Assembly (NCBI RefSeq): GCF_001544555.2
Contig: NZ_FCOK02000011.1
Coordinates: forward strand, 1 to 64,000
Direction of reading: 5' to 3'
Length of the DNA: 64,000 nt
Source: Caballeronia udeis
GTDB taxonomy: Bacteria; Pseudomonadota; Gammaproteobacteria; Burkholderiales; Burkholderiaceae
In this document: in pieces, positions 44,688-53,763 of the stretch
How positions within the stretch are numbered: the first letter of the stretch is position 1
How the letters are laid out: every line of letters starts with the position of its first letter
The notes under the pieces: generated by a model
Told to the model about the DNA's origin: nothing
What the model saw: the letters and a program-made list of their open reading frames with translations, nothing else
Databases searched by the model: none
Made by a program: the position numbers and the translations under genes

Positions 44688-45029
44688 TCAAGCCGCGCGT
44701 CTACGCCCCTTGCGCACTGGAATTGCCGGGTCCACTTCGGGCGGCGGCCCCGCCTCCACCCCGTTCTCCAGCCTATACAACCACGCGAGCAACTCCGCCA
44801 CCGCCTGATAAAGCGCAGGCGGAATGCGTGAGTCCAGGTCCACCTGCATCAGCAGCGAGACCATCTCCGGCGATTCATGCACATACAGCCCCGCATCCTT
44901 TGCGCGCTGCACGATCATTTCCGCGACCAGCCCATAGCCCTTCGCGACCACGCGCGGCGCGGCGTCGGCGTTCTTCGTGTCGTAGGTGAGCGCGGTGGCC
45001 TGCTTGCGCGAATCGTTGCGCATGCTCAC
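44688..45029 (-). CDS. FlhB C-terminal-domain-like protein
   Basis: A 113-residue protein equal to the cytoplasmic C-terminal domain of FlhB/YscU without the membrane part: ALTYDTKNADAAPRVVAKGYGLVAEMIVQRAKDAGLYVHES..MVSLLMQVDLDSRIPPALYQAVAELLAWLYRLE. The autocleavage NPTH site of true FlhB is replaced. The GTG at 45029 overlaps the FliK-like stop (GTGA) and has GGAG before it; an ATG at 45023 is the alternative. It is coupled to the FliK-like gene, which fits a role in export control. Confidence 0.85.
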   Translation of the reverse strand: MSMRNDSRKQATALTYDTKNADAAPRVVAKGYGLVAEMIVQRAKDAGLYVHESPEMVSLLMQVDLDSRIPPALYQAVAELLAWLYRLENGVEAGPPPEVDPAIPVRKGRRRAA

Positions 45030-46384
45030 GTGTCGCTCCCGGCCGATGGCGATGGCGATGGCGATGGTGATGGCACAGCGCTCGCGGTATCGGCGAAATG
45101 GGGGGGCGCCGGATCAGCGGCCAGCGCCGCCAGCGCGTCTCGTGCGTGCACCGTCAACCCGGCAAGCTGAAGACCCGCGGCGTCGAGTTGCTGCCGGAAA
45201 TGATCGCCATCGGCGGCAAGACGTGCGGCGCCGCCCTCGCTCGCATTCAAGCGCACTACGAGTTGCTGGCCGGTGAGCACCAGGTCCGCGTCCACGTTGC
45301 CGAGCGTCGGCAATGTCAGCGTGACCCGTGTGTGCCACGCGCGATCGATACCGGTCGAACCCGCTCCCGCGCCGCTCTCCTGGAACACGTCACGCTCATG
45401 GGGAGCGCGGTTCTGCGGCTGGATTTCCCACTCGAACTTCGCACCCGGCCACGCTTCACCAGACCAGCGAAACTGATCGGTGGCGAGCACGTCGAGCTGT
45501 TGGCGGACCAGCGGAAGGGTCGACGGATGAATGCCGGAAGCGACGGCCGCCTGCACGGCCGAATCCTGGAGATGCGAGGCTGAAGGCGCCGCGCCCGCTG
45601 CCGCGGTCCCCGAACCCTGCGCGGTCGATGAAAACAGGCTCGACGGCATCTCGCGCACCGATGCCGCCAGCGCCGCCGCCTGCTGCGGCGTTTGAGGCGT
45701 CGGCACGAGACGCATGGGAGTGAGCGTGTCGGGGGTATCGGCGGCGGTGAACGTCGGCGGAAGCAGCGTTTCGTCGATCCACACTTCGGGCTGCTCGTCG
45801 GCCGACGCCGGGAAAGAATCGGACGGCAATGCGCTTCCCAACTTGTCCACGCGAGCCTGAGGCTCGTTTCGCATCGACGCCAGCGAACGCTGTCCGCCCA
45901 GCCACAGCGCGATATGGTTTTCGTAGAAAAGGCCGCTGTCGACGACGGTCCTGGCGAGCATCGCGGCGAGCACGGTCGTGGGCAGCGGCGGCGCGGGCGG
46001 GTTGACCGCGCTCGCTGCATTCGCCGAACTGGAGGAAAACAACGACCCGGTCAGGCTCTCGAACGCGCTGGCGGCCACGATCAGGCGCGGCGCGGTGGGC
46101 CACAGGGGCGTGCTGCCAAGCAAGGCGGGCGTCTCGCTGCCGCCGAACCGCGAGATGATGTAGAGCGTGCGTGCAATGTCGCTCAACGCGGTCTGCGTCG
46201 ACGGCCCAGCCGCCGTATACGCGCTGATGGCGGCCGCGGGCGTGGCAACCCGCGGGGTATCGACTGAGAGTTGCGAGGTATTGGCTTGAGGCGCAGTCGA
46301 ACTGGTCTGCGTATTGAGCGCGGACAACAGCATGTCAGTGCGGCTGGCAAGCAGCGCAGCGACGGCGGAGTCCAGTCCAGTCAT
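45026..46384 (-). CDS. FliK-like flagellar hook-length control domain protein
   Basis: A 452-residue protein with low-complexity Ala/Ser/Pro-rich stretches and a C-terminal Flg_hook (FliK C) domain: AWHTRVTLTLPTLGNVDADLVLTGQQLVVRLNASE followed by FRQQLDAAGLQLAGLTVHARDA. It is a second FliK-type gene; the canonical fliK is at 53764. The tail is a run of Ser-Pro repeats encoded by five GATGGC-like hexamers (45045-45074). Coupling to the FlhB-like gene mirrors the functional FliK-FlhB partnership in export switching. Confidence 0.8.
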   Translation of the reverse strand: MTGLDSAVAALLASRTDMLLSALNTQTSSTAPQANTSQLSVDTPRVATPAAAISAYTAAGPSTQTALSDIARTLYIISRFGGSETPALLGSTPLWPTAPRLIVAASAFESLTGSLFSSSSANAASAVNPPAPPLPTTVLAAMLARTVVDSGLFYENHIALWLGGQRSLASMRNEPQARVDKLGSALPSDSFPASADEQPEVWIDETLLPPTFTAADTPDTLTPMRLVPTPQTPQQAAALAASVREMPSSLFSSTAQGSGTAAAGAAPSASHLQDSAVQAAVASGIHPSTLPLVRQQLDVLATDQFRWSGEAWPGAKFEWEIQPQNRAPHERDVFQESGAGAGSTGIDRAWHTRVTLTLPTLGNVDADLVLTGQQLVVRLNASEGGAARLAADGDHFRQQLDAAGLQLAGLTVHARDALAALAADPAPPHFADTASAVPSPSPSPSPSAGSDT

Positions 46385-46462
46385 GCCAGTATCCTAGGGT
46401 CTACAGTCCAGTTGCACGGCCGGCAACCGGTTTCAACGAACCGCAAACGCGTCAAAACGCGT

Positions 46463-46795
46463 CTAGCGGAACCCGATCATCTTTTTCAAAACTCGCACCG
46501 GCCTGTTCACCGTGAACAATGCGGCGGACAAACGCGCGAGGCTGGGGGCGCTGAGATCACGAATGGCGGCGTCGTCGGCAAGAATCCGGCGCACCAGTTC
46601 AAACTTGCGGGCACGCGCGCTGTCATCCAGTGCGGAATTGGGATCGACCTCTCTCAAGCCGTCGATCAACTCGCGGTACGTGCTTTGCATCGCCTTCAGC
46701 TCACCCCATTCTCCGCTGCGTGCTGCGACCAGCATGCACGCAGAAAGTGCGGCAATCGCTTCATAATGAGCGAAATATTCTTGTGTGGTTTTCAT
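46463..46795 (-). CDS. fliT: Flagellar protein FliT
   Basis: A 110-residue small helical protein of the FliT type, an export chaperone for the cap protein FliD. It has the short amphipathic helices and basic C-terminus (RPVRVLKKMIGFR) of the family, and sits 24 bp after fliS on the same strand. The assignment rests mainly on position, size and general resemblance. The ATG at 46795 is chosen; an upstream TTG is possible. Confidence 0.75.
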   Translation of the reverse strand: MKTTQEYFAHYEAIAALSACMLVAARSGEWGELKAMQSTYRELIDGLREVDPNSALDDSARARKFELVRRILADDAAIRDLSAPSLARLSAALFTVNRPVRVLKKMIGFR

Positions 46796-46819
46796 TATGT
46801 GCAAGCATGTTTCGCGGCT

Positions 46820-47233
46820 TCACGCCGCAGCCATTTTTGCTGCATCGGGTGCAATCGCCATCCAGGCTTCCTCCAGGGTCGCCAGCAGGCCATCGATCTC
46901 CACCAGCACTTCTTCGCTCTGACGCACATTCGCTTCCAGCAACCGGTGCGCCATGTAGGTGTACAACGCGTCCAGGCGCGCCGCGATATCTCCGCCGGCG
47001 TCCCTGTTGAGCGCCGGCTGCAAGCCGCTTTCAATGATGTTGATCGCTCTCGTGATCGCCGCGCCGCGCGCCGCGATATTGCGCTGCTGCAGGTGCATCC
47101 GCGCCTGGGCGATTGCCTGTCGCGCACCTTGATACAGCATGGCGACCAGCCTGTGCGGGCTCGCGCCCATCACCCCTGTCTGGACGCCGACGCGTGCATA
47201 GGCGCTAGCTCCACCGTGTCCCTGGGAAAACAT
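46820..47233 (-). CDS. fliS: Flagellar export chaperone FliS
   Basis: A 137-residue FliS, the cytoplasmic chaperone of flagellin. AYARVGVQTGVMGASPHRLVAMLYQGARQAIAQARMHLQ is the conserved N-terminal half, and RLDALYTYMAHRLLEAN the conserved helix of the second half. GGAGAGGG precedes the ATG. The mRNA leader carries two GACCAGAG hairpins. No fliD is adjacent. Confidence 0.93.
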   Translation of the reverse strand: MFSQGHGGASAYARVGVQTGVMGASPHRLVAMLYQGARQAIAQARMHLQQRNIAARGAAITRAINIIESGLQPALNRDAGGDIAARLDALYTYMAHRLLEANVRQSEEVLVEIDGLLATLEEAWMAIAPDAAKMAAA

Positions 47234-47573
47234 CCGACCCTCTCCTTATGTCGACCAGAGTTGGCGCTTTAGCGCTTACTCTGGTCCCATGCCGTTTTTC
47301 GCGGTCGACCAGAGTTGGTGCAAAGCTCCTGCTCTGGTCCCGTTTTCCGTCGTTTCATGGGCGCTGCACGCTAGCGCACTTATTGACGGAAACCGTGATG
47401 AACCGATGCCGATGAACTGATCAGGATCCCGCTATTTGTCTGACCGTTTATCGTGCTGCTATCCGGGTTATCGGAGAAAGTGGCAAAAGCTTTAGGCGTG
47501 CTTTGCGTCACAACGGATTCCAGGGAGGGAAATAGTCGGCAGGTCGATGGCGCAGAACCAGGCGGCGTTGCGT
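47234..47573 (-). other. fliE-fliS intergenic region, no gene
   Basis: About 340 bp. Near fliS two hairpins of the same sequence family occur; the rest (47346-47573) shows no gene or clear promoter. Confidence 0.5.
47250..47341. repeat. Tandem direct-repeat hairpins in the fliS leader
   Basis: Two similar units start GTCGACCAGAGTTGG and end CTCTGGTCCC, at 47250-47288 and 47304-47341, 54 bp apart. In each, GACCAGAG pairs with CTCTGGTC around a 16-nt loop. The T-rich sequence after each lies on the plus strand, opposite to transcription of fliS. The unit nearest fliS ends just before its ribosome binding site. Possible terminators of convergent RNA, RNA-binding sites, or a mobile palindromic repeat. 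Confidence 0.75.
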
Positions 47574-47924
47574 TCAGACCGAGATGTTCATGATGTCGTT
47601 GTAGGCGGACACAAGCTTGTTACGGACTTGCAAACCGAACTGGAACCCTACGTTCGCCTTCTGCATGTCGACCATCACGTCGTTCAGCGAAACGTTTGGC
47701 GCGCCCACTTCGAACGCGTGCGCCTCGTTGAGCGCGCTGGTCTGGCTGCTGCTGATGTTGTCGAGAGACGACTTCAGCGCGTCGGCGAAACTGCCGGCGC
47801 TCGCTGCACCTGATTCGGGCACGACGCTGCCGCTCGCGACGTTGCCGGCTCCGCCCGCCGCTTGCGTCGCCATGGTCTGCATTTGCTTGAGCGCAGAACT
47901 CAGCGGGCTGATGGAAGTATCCAT
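47574..47924 (-). CDS. fliE: Flagellar hook-basal body complex protein FliE
   Basis: A 116-residue FliE, the rod-MS ring junction protein and export-gate contact. The C-terminus [46 protein letters not shown] is diagnostic. The ATG at 47924 has GGAG before it; an upstream in-frame start would add 24 residues. It is divergent from fliF, the usual Burkholderiaceae arrangement. Confidence 0.95.
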   Translation of the reverse strand: MDTSISPLSSALKQMQTMATQAAGGAGNVASGSVVPESGAASAGSFADALKSSLDNISSSQTSALNEAHAFEVGAPNVSLNDVMVDMQKANVGFQFGLQVRNKLVSAYNDIMNISV

Positions 47925-48258
47925 GAAGTCTCCATAAGGAACGGGAAGGAACTGAAAATCGGCAGCAACATGTGGACTGCGGCACTTCTGGGACAATTCG
48001 AACCGGGGCCTGTCCCGGGCCTCAGGCCCACGTCTGCGTGTAAGCCTGGGCGGTTCGCCACATGGTCTGACCGATTAGGAAAAAGTCTAGCAGCAGCGCC
48101 ATTTCGCAAAGCGGGGAAAGGGGACCAAAACTCGCGTCTGTTCGCTGAATCGACTTACCTCTCCTTACGGATAATTCCTCTCATGAAAGTGTCTGCAGTG
48201 CGCGCGGCCGTCGCCGGTGCACTCCGCAGAAAACGCAAGACTCGGAGAGTTTCGAAGC
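47925..48258. other. Divergent fliE/fliF promoter region
   Basis: No gene in 334 bp. It must contain both promoters. A GC-rich dyad (GGGCCTG at 48006-48012 with CAGGCCC at 48023-48029) is the only evident structure. I could not identify a convincing sigma-28 or sigma-54 promoter. Confidence 0.45.
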
Positions 48259-50037
48259 ATGGATTCCACAACCAACCTGATCAACCCGGAGGCCCGCATG
48301 GGTCTGACTGGCACGCAGCCAGGCGCCGCCGGGTCGATCGCCGCAGGTACGGGCGGAGCCGGCTATTCGGGCGGCGCGGACTTTGGCGGCGCCGGCTTCG
48401 GCCCGCGCATGGCGACGCTCAACCAGTTCCGCAACAACCCGCGCATGCCGCTGATCATCGCGGTGGCTATCCTGGCGGTAGTGGTGGCGGGCCTCGTGAT
48501 GTGGTCGCGCCAGCCGGATTACCGGGTGTTGTTCAGCAACCTCTCCGACCGCGATGGCGGCGCGATCATCGCTGCGCTGCAGCAAGGCAATATCCCCTAC
48601 AAGATTGCTGAATCGGGCGGCGCGATCCTGGTTCCGAACGACGCGGTGCACGAAACCCGTCTGCGCCTGGCGTCCCAGGGTTTGCCGAAGAACGGCTCCG
48701 TCGGCTTCGAATTGATGGACAACCAGAAGTTCGGCATCAGCCAGTTCGCCGAACAGGTCAACTATCAGCGGGCGCTTGAAGGCGAGCTGGAAAAAACCAT
48801 CGCATCGATCTCCTCGGTGCGTGAAGCCCGCGTCCATCTCGCCATTCCGAAGCCCACCGTGTTTGTGCGTGAAAAGGAACTGCCGACCGCGTCCGTCATG
48901 CTGAATCTCTATCCCGGCCGTGCGCTGGACGAGGGTCAGATCCTCGCGATCCAGCATATGGTGTCCTCCAGCGTGGCGGACCTGCCGGTGAAGGGCGTGA
49001 CCATCGTCGATCAGGACGGCAACCTGCTCACGCAGCAAAGCTCGGCGAACGGCCTGGACGCGTCGCAGCTCAAATATGTGCAGCAGATCGAGCGTAATAC
49101 CCAGGGACGCATCGACGCCATCCTCGCGCCGCTGTTCGGTGCAGGCAACGCGCACTCGCAGGTGAGCGCGGATATCGACTTCTCGAAGCTCGAGCAAACC
49201 GCCGAAAGCTATGGTCCGAACGCCAACCCGCAAAACACGGCGATCCGCAGTCAGCAGTCGAGTGTTTCGAATGACAGCGGGGGCGCAGCCGCGGGCGGCG
49301 TGCCGGGCGCGCTGTCGAACCAGCCGCCGGCTGCAGCGTCCGCGCCTATCGACGCAGCCGCCAGCGGCGTCGACGGGAAAACCGCGCCGGTCAGCATGCG
49401 CAAGGACACCACGACCAACTACGAAGTCGACCGCACCGTGCGCCACTACGAGCAGCCCATGGGCGGCATCAAGCGCCTGTCCGTCGCGGTGGTGGTGAAC
49501 TACCAGAAGCAAGTCGATGCCAAGGGCCTGGTGAGCATGCAGCCGCTCTCCGCCGACAAGCTCGCGCAGGTCCAGCAACTGGTGAAAGACGCGATGGGCT
49601 ACGACGAAAAGCGTGGCGATTCGGTGAACGTGGTCAACAGCACCTTCCTGGTGGATTCGACCGTGATTCCCGACGTGCCGTGGTGGCGCACCCCGGACAT
49701 GATCGCGCGCGCGATTCAGCTCGCGAAGTACGCGGGGATTGGTGCGGTGGCGTTGTTCCTGTATTTCAGCATGGTCAAGCCGGCGATGCGCCGCGCGTTC
49801 CCGCCGCCCGCACCGCCGCCCGCGCTCGGCGCACCGGACGACATGTCGATGCTCGACGGCCCGTCCATGCCGAAATCGCAGATTGAAGAAGAAAAGGATG
49901 CCGAGGTGAGTTTGCTCGGTCACGAAAGCAACAAGGCCAAGTTCGAACGCAATCTCGATTACGCGCGCATGGTCGCGCGCCAGGATCCGAGAATCGTCGC
50001 GACGGTCGTCAAGAACTGGGTGTCCGATGAACGCTGA
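48259..50037 (+). CDS. fliF: Flagellar MS-ring protein FliF
   Basis: A 592-residue MS-ring subunit. A first membrane segment (MPLIIAVAILAVVVAGLVMW) is followed by the ring-building motifs (YRVLFSNLSDRDGGAIIAALQQ, VPNDAVHETRLRLASQGLP, PTASVMLNLYPGRALDEGQILAIQHMVSSSVADL). A second membrane segment (YAGIGAVALFLYFSMV) precedes the cytoplasmic tail that binds FliG. A glycine-rich extension of about 60 residues lies before the first helix. The ATG at 48259 is chosen over an in-frame one at 48217. It overlaps fliG by 11 bp. Confidence 0.95.
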   Translation: MDSTTNLINPEARMGLTGTQPGAAGSIAAGTGGAGYSGGADFGGAGFGPRMATLNQFRNNPRMPLIIAVAILAVVVAGLVMWSRQPDYRVLFSNLSDRDGGAIIAALQQGNIPYKIAESGGAILVPNDAVHETRLRLASQGLPKNGSVGFELMDNQKFGISQFAEQVNYQRALEGELEKTIASISSVREARVHLAIPKPTVFVREKELPTASVMLNLYPGRALDEGQILAIQHMVSSSVADLPVKGVTIVDQDGNLLTQQSSANGLDASQLKYVQQIERNTQGRIDAILAPLFGAGNAHSQVSADIDFSKLEQTAESYGPNANPQNTAIRSQQSSVSNDSGGAAAGGVPGALSNQPPAAASAPIDAAASGVDGKTAPVSMRKDTTTNYEVDRTVRHYEQPMGGIKRLSVAVVVNYQKQVDAKGLVSMQPLSADKLAQVQQLVKDAMGYDEKRGDSVNVVNSTFLVDSTVIPDVPWWRTPDMIARAIQLAKYAGIGAVALFLYFSMVKPAMRRAFPPPAPPPALGAPDDMSMLDGPSMPKSQIEEEKDAEVSLLGHESNKAKFERNLDYARMVARQDPRIVATVVKNWVSDER

Positions 50038-51022
50038 AGGCCTCAATAAAGCCGCGCTCCTGCTGATGTCGATCGGTGAATCGGAAGCGGCGGAAGTGTT
50101 CAAGTACCTTGGACCGCGCGAGGTGCAGAAGATCGGCGCGACCATGGCGACGTTGAAAAACGTCACGCGCGAGCAGCTCGACAATGTGATGACCGAGTTC
50201 GTCCAGGAAGCCGAGCAGCACACCGCGCTGTCGCTCGATTCGAGCGAATATATCCGGGCGGTGCTGACCAAGGCGCTGGGCGAAAACAAGGCGGGCGCGC
50301 TGATCGACCGGATCCTGCAGGGCAGCGATACCAGCGGCATCGAAGGCCTGAAGTGGATGGATTCGGCCGCTGTCGCCGAGCTGATCAAGAACGAGCATCC
50401 GCAGATCATTGCGACGATCCTGGTTCACCTGGACCGCGACCAGGCGTCCGAGATCGTGGCGCTGATGACCGAACGTTTGCGCAATGACGTGCTGCTGCGC
50501 ATTGCCACGCTCGACGGCATCCAGCCGGCCGCGCTGCGCGAACTCGATGACGTGCTGACCACCCTGCTCTCCGGCAGCGACAACCTGAAGCGCGCGCCGA
50601 TGGGCGGCATCCGCACGGCGGCGGAAATCCTCAACTTCATGTCGACGGCGCACGAAGAATCCGTGATCGAAAACGTCAAGGAATTCGATGCGGAACTGGC
50701 GCAGAAGATCATCGATCAAATGTTTGTGTTCGAGAATCTCCTGGAACTGGACGACCGCGCAATCCAGTTGCTGCTGAAAGAAGTGGAATCCGAAACGCTG
50801 ATCGTCTCGCTGAAAGGCGCCCAACCGCCGCTGCGGCAGAAGTTCCTCGCGAACATGTCGCAGCGCGCCGCCGAACTGCTGGCCGAAGATCTCGACTCGC
50901 GCGGCCCGGTGCGGCTCTCGGAAGTCGAGGCGCAGCAGCGCAGGATCCTGCAGGTCGTGCGCAACCTGGCCGAATCGGGTCAGATCCAGTTAGGCGGCAA
51001 GGCCGAGGACGCGTATGTCTGA
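50027..51022 (+). CDS. fliG: Flagellar motor switch protein FliG
   Basis: A 331-residue FliG, the C-ring protein that takes torque from the stator and sets rotation. It has GLNKAALLLMSIGESEAAEVFKYL at the N-terminus, the EHPQ motif (IKNEHPQIIATILVHLD), and the C-terminal LLKEVESETLIVSLKGA and SQRAAELLAEDLDSRGPVRLSEVEAQQRRI segments. Its start lies inside the fliF stop region and its end overlaps fliH by 8 bp. Confidence 0.97.
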   Translation: MNAEGLNKAALLLMSIGESEAAEVFKYLGPREVQKIGATMATLKNVTREQLDNVMTEFVQEAEQHTALSLDSSEYIRAVLTKALGENKAGALIDRILQGSDTSGIEGLKWMDSAAVAELIKNEHPQIIATILVHLDRDQASEIVALMTERLRNDVLLRIATLDGIQPAALRELDDVLTTLLSGSDNLKRAPMGGIRTAAEILNFMSTAHEESVIENVKEFDAELAQKIIDQMFVFENLLELDDRAIQLLLKEVESETLIVSLKGAQPPLRQKFLANMSQRAAELLAEDLDSRGPVRLSEVEAQQRRILQVVRNLAESGQIQLGGKAEDAYV

Positions 51023-51689
51023 TGCTGCCGAAGCCGCCAAGAAAGCTCGCATGACCGCTTATCAGCGCTGGGAGATGGCGTCGTTCGATCCGGTTCCGGC
51101 CGATCGCAGCGCCGCCGATCAAGCCGCGCTCGAAAAGCACTTGCGCCGTGTTCGCGACGAAGCGCACGCGCAAGGACTGGCATCGGGCCATGTGGCGGGT
51201 CAGGCAATGGGCTACAAGGCCGGTTATGACCAGGGTTACGAACAGGGCCTGGAAGAAGGCCGCCGCGAGTCGCGGGCAGAAGCCGCGCGGCTGGCGCAGA
51301 TGGCCGATACCTTCAAGACCGCGCTGCAAGCCGCCGACGCCGTTGTTGCCGAAGCGCTGACGGCGCTGGCGCTGGACATCGCGCAGCAAGTGGTGTCGCA
51401 GCATCTGACACTTGATCCGACCGCTGTGCTGGCGGTCGCGCGCTCGGTGATCGCGGCCGAGCCGGCGCTGGCCGGCGCGCCGTATCTGACGGTGAATCCG
51501 GCGGATTTGCCGATTGTCGAAGCCTATTTGCTGGAAGAGCTCCAGGCGGCGGGATGGGCGGTCAGGACCGACCCGGATATTGAGCGCGGCGGTTGCCGGG
51601 CGCAGGCGGCAAGCGGTGAAGTCGATGCAACCAACAAGACGCGCTGGGAGCGTGTGGCGGCGGCGCTCGGGAGGTCACAACCATGGTGA
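51015..51689 (+). CDS. fliH: Flagellar assembly protein FliH
   Basis: A 224-residue FliH, the regulator of the export ATPase FliI. It has the glycine-repeat region ([29 protein letters not shown]) of GxxxG type, followed by the helical [17 protein letters not shown] segment and a C-terminal FliI-binding domain. It overlaps fliG and fliI. Confidence 0.92.
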   Translation: MSDAAEAAKKARMTAYQRWEMASFDPVPADRSAADQAALEKHLRRVRDEAHAQGLASGHVAGQAMGYKAGYDQGYEQGLEEGRRESRAEAARLAQMADTFKTALQAADAVVAEALTALALDIAQQVVSQHLTLDPTAVLAVARSVIAAEPALAGAPYLTVNPADLPIVEAYLLEELQAAGWAVRTDPDIERGGCRAQAASGEVDATNKTRWERVAAALGRSQPW

Positions 51690-53233
51690 ACTCAGCCCAT
51701 GTCAATGTGAGCGCTGCGCGCCGCGTCACGCAGGAAGGGTTGAGCGAGCTCGAACAGGAATTGGCGCGGGCGTCGTTCGGGCCACTCGCCGTGGACGATG
51801 ACGCCGAACCGACAGCCGAAGAAATCGCGGCGCAGACTATCGTCGATCTCGCCGATATGGCGAACAACCCGTATCTGGATGGCTGGCGCGCGCAGCTCGA
51901 AGCAAGCAAGGCGCGTAGCCAGATTTCGAAACCGCTGCGCGCATGCGGGCGTCTCACGCGTGCAGCCGGGCTGGTGCTGGAAGCGGTGGGATTGAAGCTG
52001 GGCGTGGGGTCGGAATGCATGATCGAGTTGCCTGCCGGCAGTTCGATCCCGATGGCCGAAGCCGAAGTCGTTGGTTTCTCCGGCGACAAGCTGTTCCTCA
52101 TGCCGACCACCGAAGTCTCCGGCCTGTTGCCGGGGGCGCGCGTGTATCCGCTGGAAAGCGCGCCGATCAACGACCCGATGGCCGGCGCCAAGCGTTTGCC
52201 GGTTGGTTGGGAGATGCTCGGCCGCGTGGTCGACGCGTCGGGCAAGCCGCTTGATGGGCTTGGGCCCCTTGGCTCGAAGGTCGATGCGCCGCTGACCGCG
52301 CCGACCATCAACCCGCTGAATCGCGAGCCTATTCACAAGGTGCTCGACGTCGGCGTGCGCGCGATCAACGCGTTGCTGACCGTGGGACGCGGCCAGCGCA
52401 TGGGCCTGTTCGCGGGCTCGGGCGTGGGCAAGTCCGTGCTGCTCGGCACCATGGCGCGCTACACGAGCGCCGAAGTGATCGTGATCGGGCTGATTGGTGA
52501 ACGGGGCCGCGAGGTGAAGGAGTTCATCGAGCAGATTCTTGGCGAAGACGGGCTCGCGCGCTCGGTCGTGGTGGCGGCGCCGGCGGATGTGTCGCCCATT
52601 TTGCGGATGCAGGGTGCGACCTACGCGACCTCATTGGCGGAATATTTTCGGGATCAGGGCAAACACGTACTGCTGCTGATGGATTCACTCACGCGCTATG
52701 CGATGGCGCAGCGGGAGATTGCGCTCGCGATCGGCGAACCGCCCGCCACCAAAGGGTATCCGCCCTCCGTGTTCGCGAAACTGCCGGCGCTGGTTGAGCG
52801 AACCGGGAACGGCCGGGAGGGTGCCGGATCGATCACGGCTTTTTATACGGTCTTGACTGAAGGGGACGATCAGCAAGATCCTATCGCCGATTCAGCGCGC
52901 GCGATTCTCGACGGCCACATTGTGCTGTCGCGTTCATTGGCCGAAGCGGGGCATTACCCGGCCATCGACATTGAAGCGTCCATCAGCCGGGCGATGACGG
53001 CGCTGATCGACGACAAGCATCTGGACCGGGTGCGTTTGTTCAAGCAGATGTTGTCGCGCTACCAGCGCAACCGCGATTTGATCAATGTAGGCGCGTATTC
53101 CACGGGGCGGGATGCGTTACTCGATCGGGCGATTGCGTTGTATCCGCGGATCGAAGCGTTTTTGCAGCAAGGATTTCGTGAGCAAGCCATGTTTGAACCG
53201 AGCCTGGCCCAACTCGATGCGTTGTTCGAATAA
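51683..53233 (+). CDS. fliI: Flagellar export ATPase FliI
   Basis: A 516-residue F1-beta-like ATPase. Walker A AGSGVGKS is at residues 244-251, Walker B is [37 protein letters not shown] (with the family signature), and [17 protein letters not shown] follows. It has an N-terminal extension of about 60-70 residues relative to the usual 450, rich in acidic residues, as in relatives. It overlaps fliH by 7 bp. Confidence 0.96.
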   Translation: MVNSAHVNVSAARRVTQEGLSELEQELARASFGPLAVDDDAEPTAEEIAAQTIVDLADMANNPYLDGWRAQLEASKARSQISKPLRACGRLTRAAGLVLEAVGLKLGVGSECMIELPAGSSIPMAEAEVVGFSGDKLFLMPTTEVSGLLPGARVYPLESAPINDPMAGAKRLPVGWEMLGRVVDASGKPLDGLGPLGSKVDAPLTAPTINPLNREPIHKVLDVGVRAINALLTVGRGQRMGLFAGSGVGKSVLLGTMARYTSAEVIVIGLIGERGREVKEFIEQILGEDGLARSVVVAAPADVSPILRMQGATYATSLAEYFRDQGKHVLLLMDSLTRYAMAQREIALAIGEPPATKGYPPSVFAKLPALVERTGNGREGAGSITAFYTVLTEGDDQQDPIADSARAILDGHIVLSRSLAEAGHYPAIDIEASISRAMTALIDDKHLDRVRLFKQMLSRYQRNRDLINVGAYSTGRDALLDRAIALYPRIEAFLQQGFREQAMFEPSLAQLDALFE

Positions 53234-53257
53234 AGATAATTTAGGAACCTGACTTCC

Positions 53258-53707
53258 ATGTCCAAGCATCTGCCGATCAAGACCCTGATCAACCTCGCGG
53301 AAGAAGAACTGGAGGCTGCCACGAAAAAGCTTGGCAAGCTCCAGCAAGAACGTGACGAGGTGGAGACGCAGTTGAACTCGCTGGTTACGTATCGCGACGA
53401 GTATCACGCGCGTTTTACGGCGTCGGCGCAGGAAGGCACGACCGCGCAGACGCTGCGCAACTTCCAGGCATTCGTCGATACCCTCGACTCGGCCATCAGC
53501 CAGCAGCGTGTGCTGCTCGCGGGCGCGAACCAGCGGCTGGAAGCGGCCAAGCCCGAATGGCAGCAGCGCAAGCAGAAGCTGGGCTCGTACGAAGTGCTGG
53601 CTGCGCGCGGCGAGTTGGTGAAGGCGAAGCAGGAGGCACGCATCGAACAGCGGGACTCCGATGAGCATGCTTCCAAGATGTTGCGGATGCGCGCCGAAAA
53701 GGCATGA
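53258..53707 (+). CDS. fliJ: Flagellar export protein FliJ
   Basis: A 149-residue coiled-coil protein, the FliI central stalk. Heptad-like, charged helices run from KTLINLAEEELEAATKKLGKLQQERDEVETQLNSL through the C-terminus. Size and position after fliI match. AGGAAC precedes the start. Confidence 0.9.
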   Translation: MSKHLPIKTLINLAEEELEAATKKLGKLQQERDEVETQLNSLVTYRDEYHARFTASAQEGTTAQTLRNFQAFVDTLDSAISQQRVLLAGANQRLEAAKPEWQQRKQKLGSYEVLAARGELVKAKQEARIEQRDSDEHASKMLRMRAEKA

Positions 53708-53763
53708 AGTTGGCTTGAATATTTTAGCGATTTTTATCGTGGATACGATACAAGGGGCCCAGT

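Noticed and set aside
45045..45074. Five hexamer repeats (GATGGC) as a phase-variable switch
   Set aside because: The unit is six bases, so copy-number change keeps the frame; it only lengthens a Ser-Pro tail.
48181..50409. Very long open frame on the minus strand opposite fliF and fliG
   Set aside because: It mirrors two well-recognised genes in high-GC DNA, where codon bias keeps antisense frames open. Its translation is rich in His, Arg and Asp with no family features.
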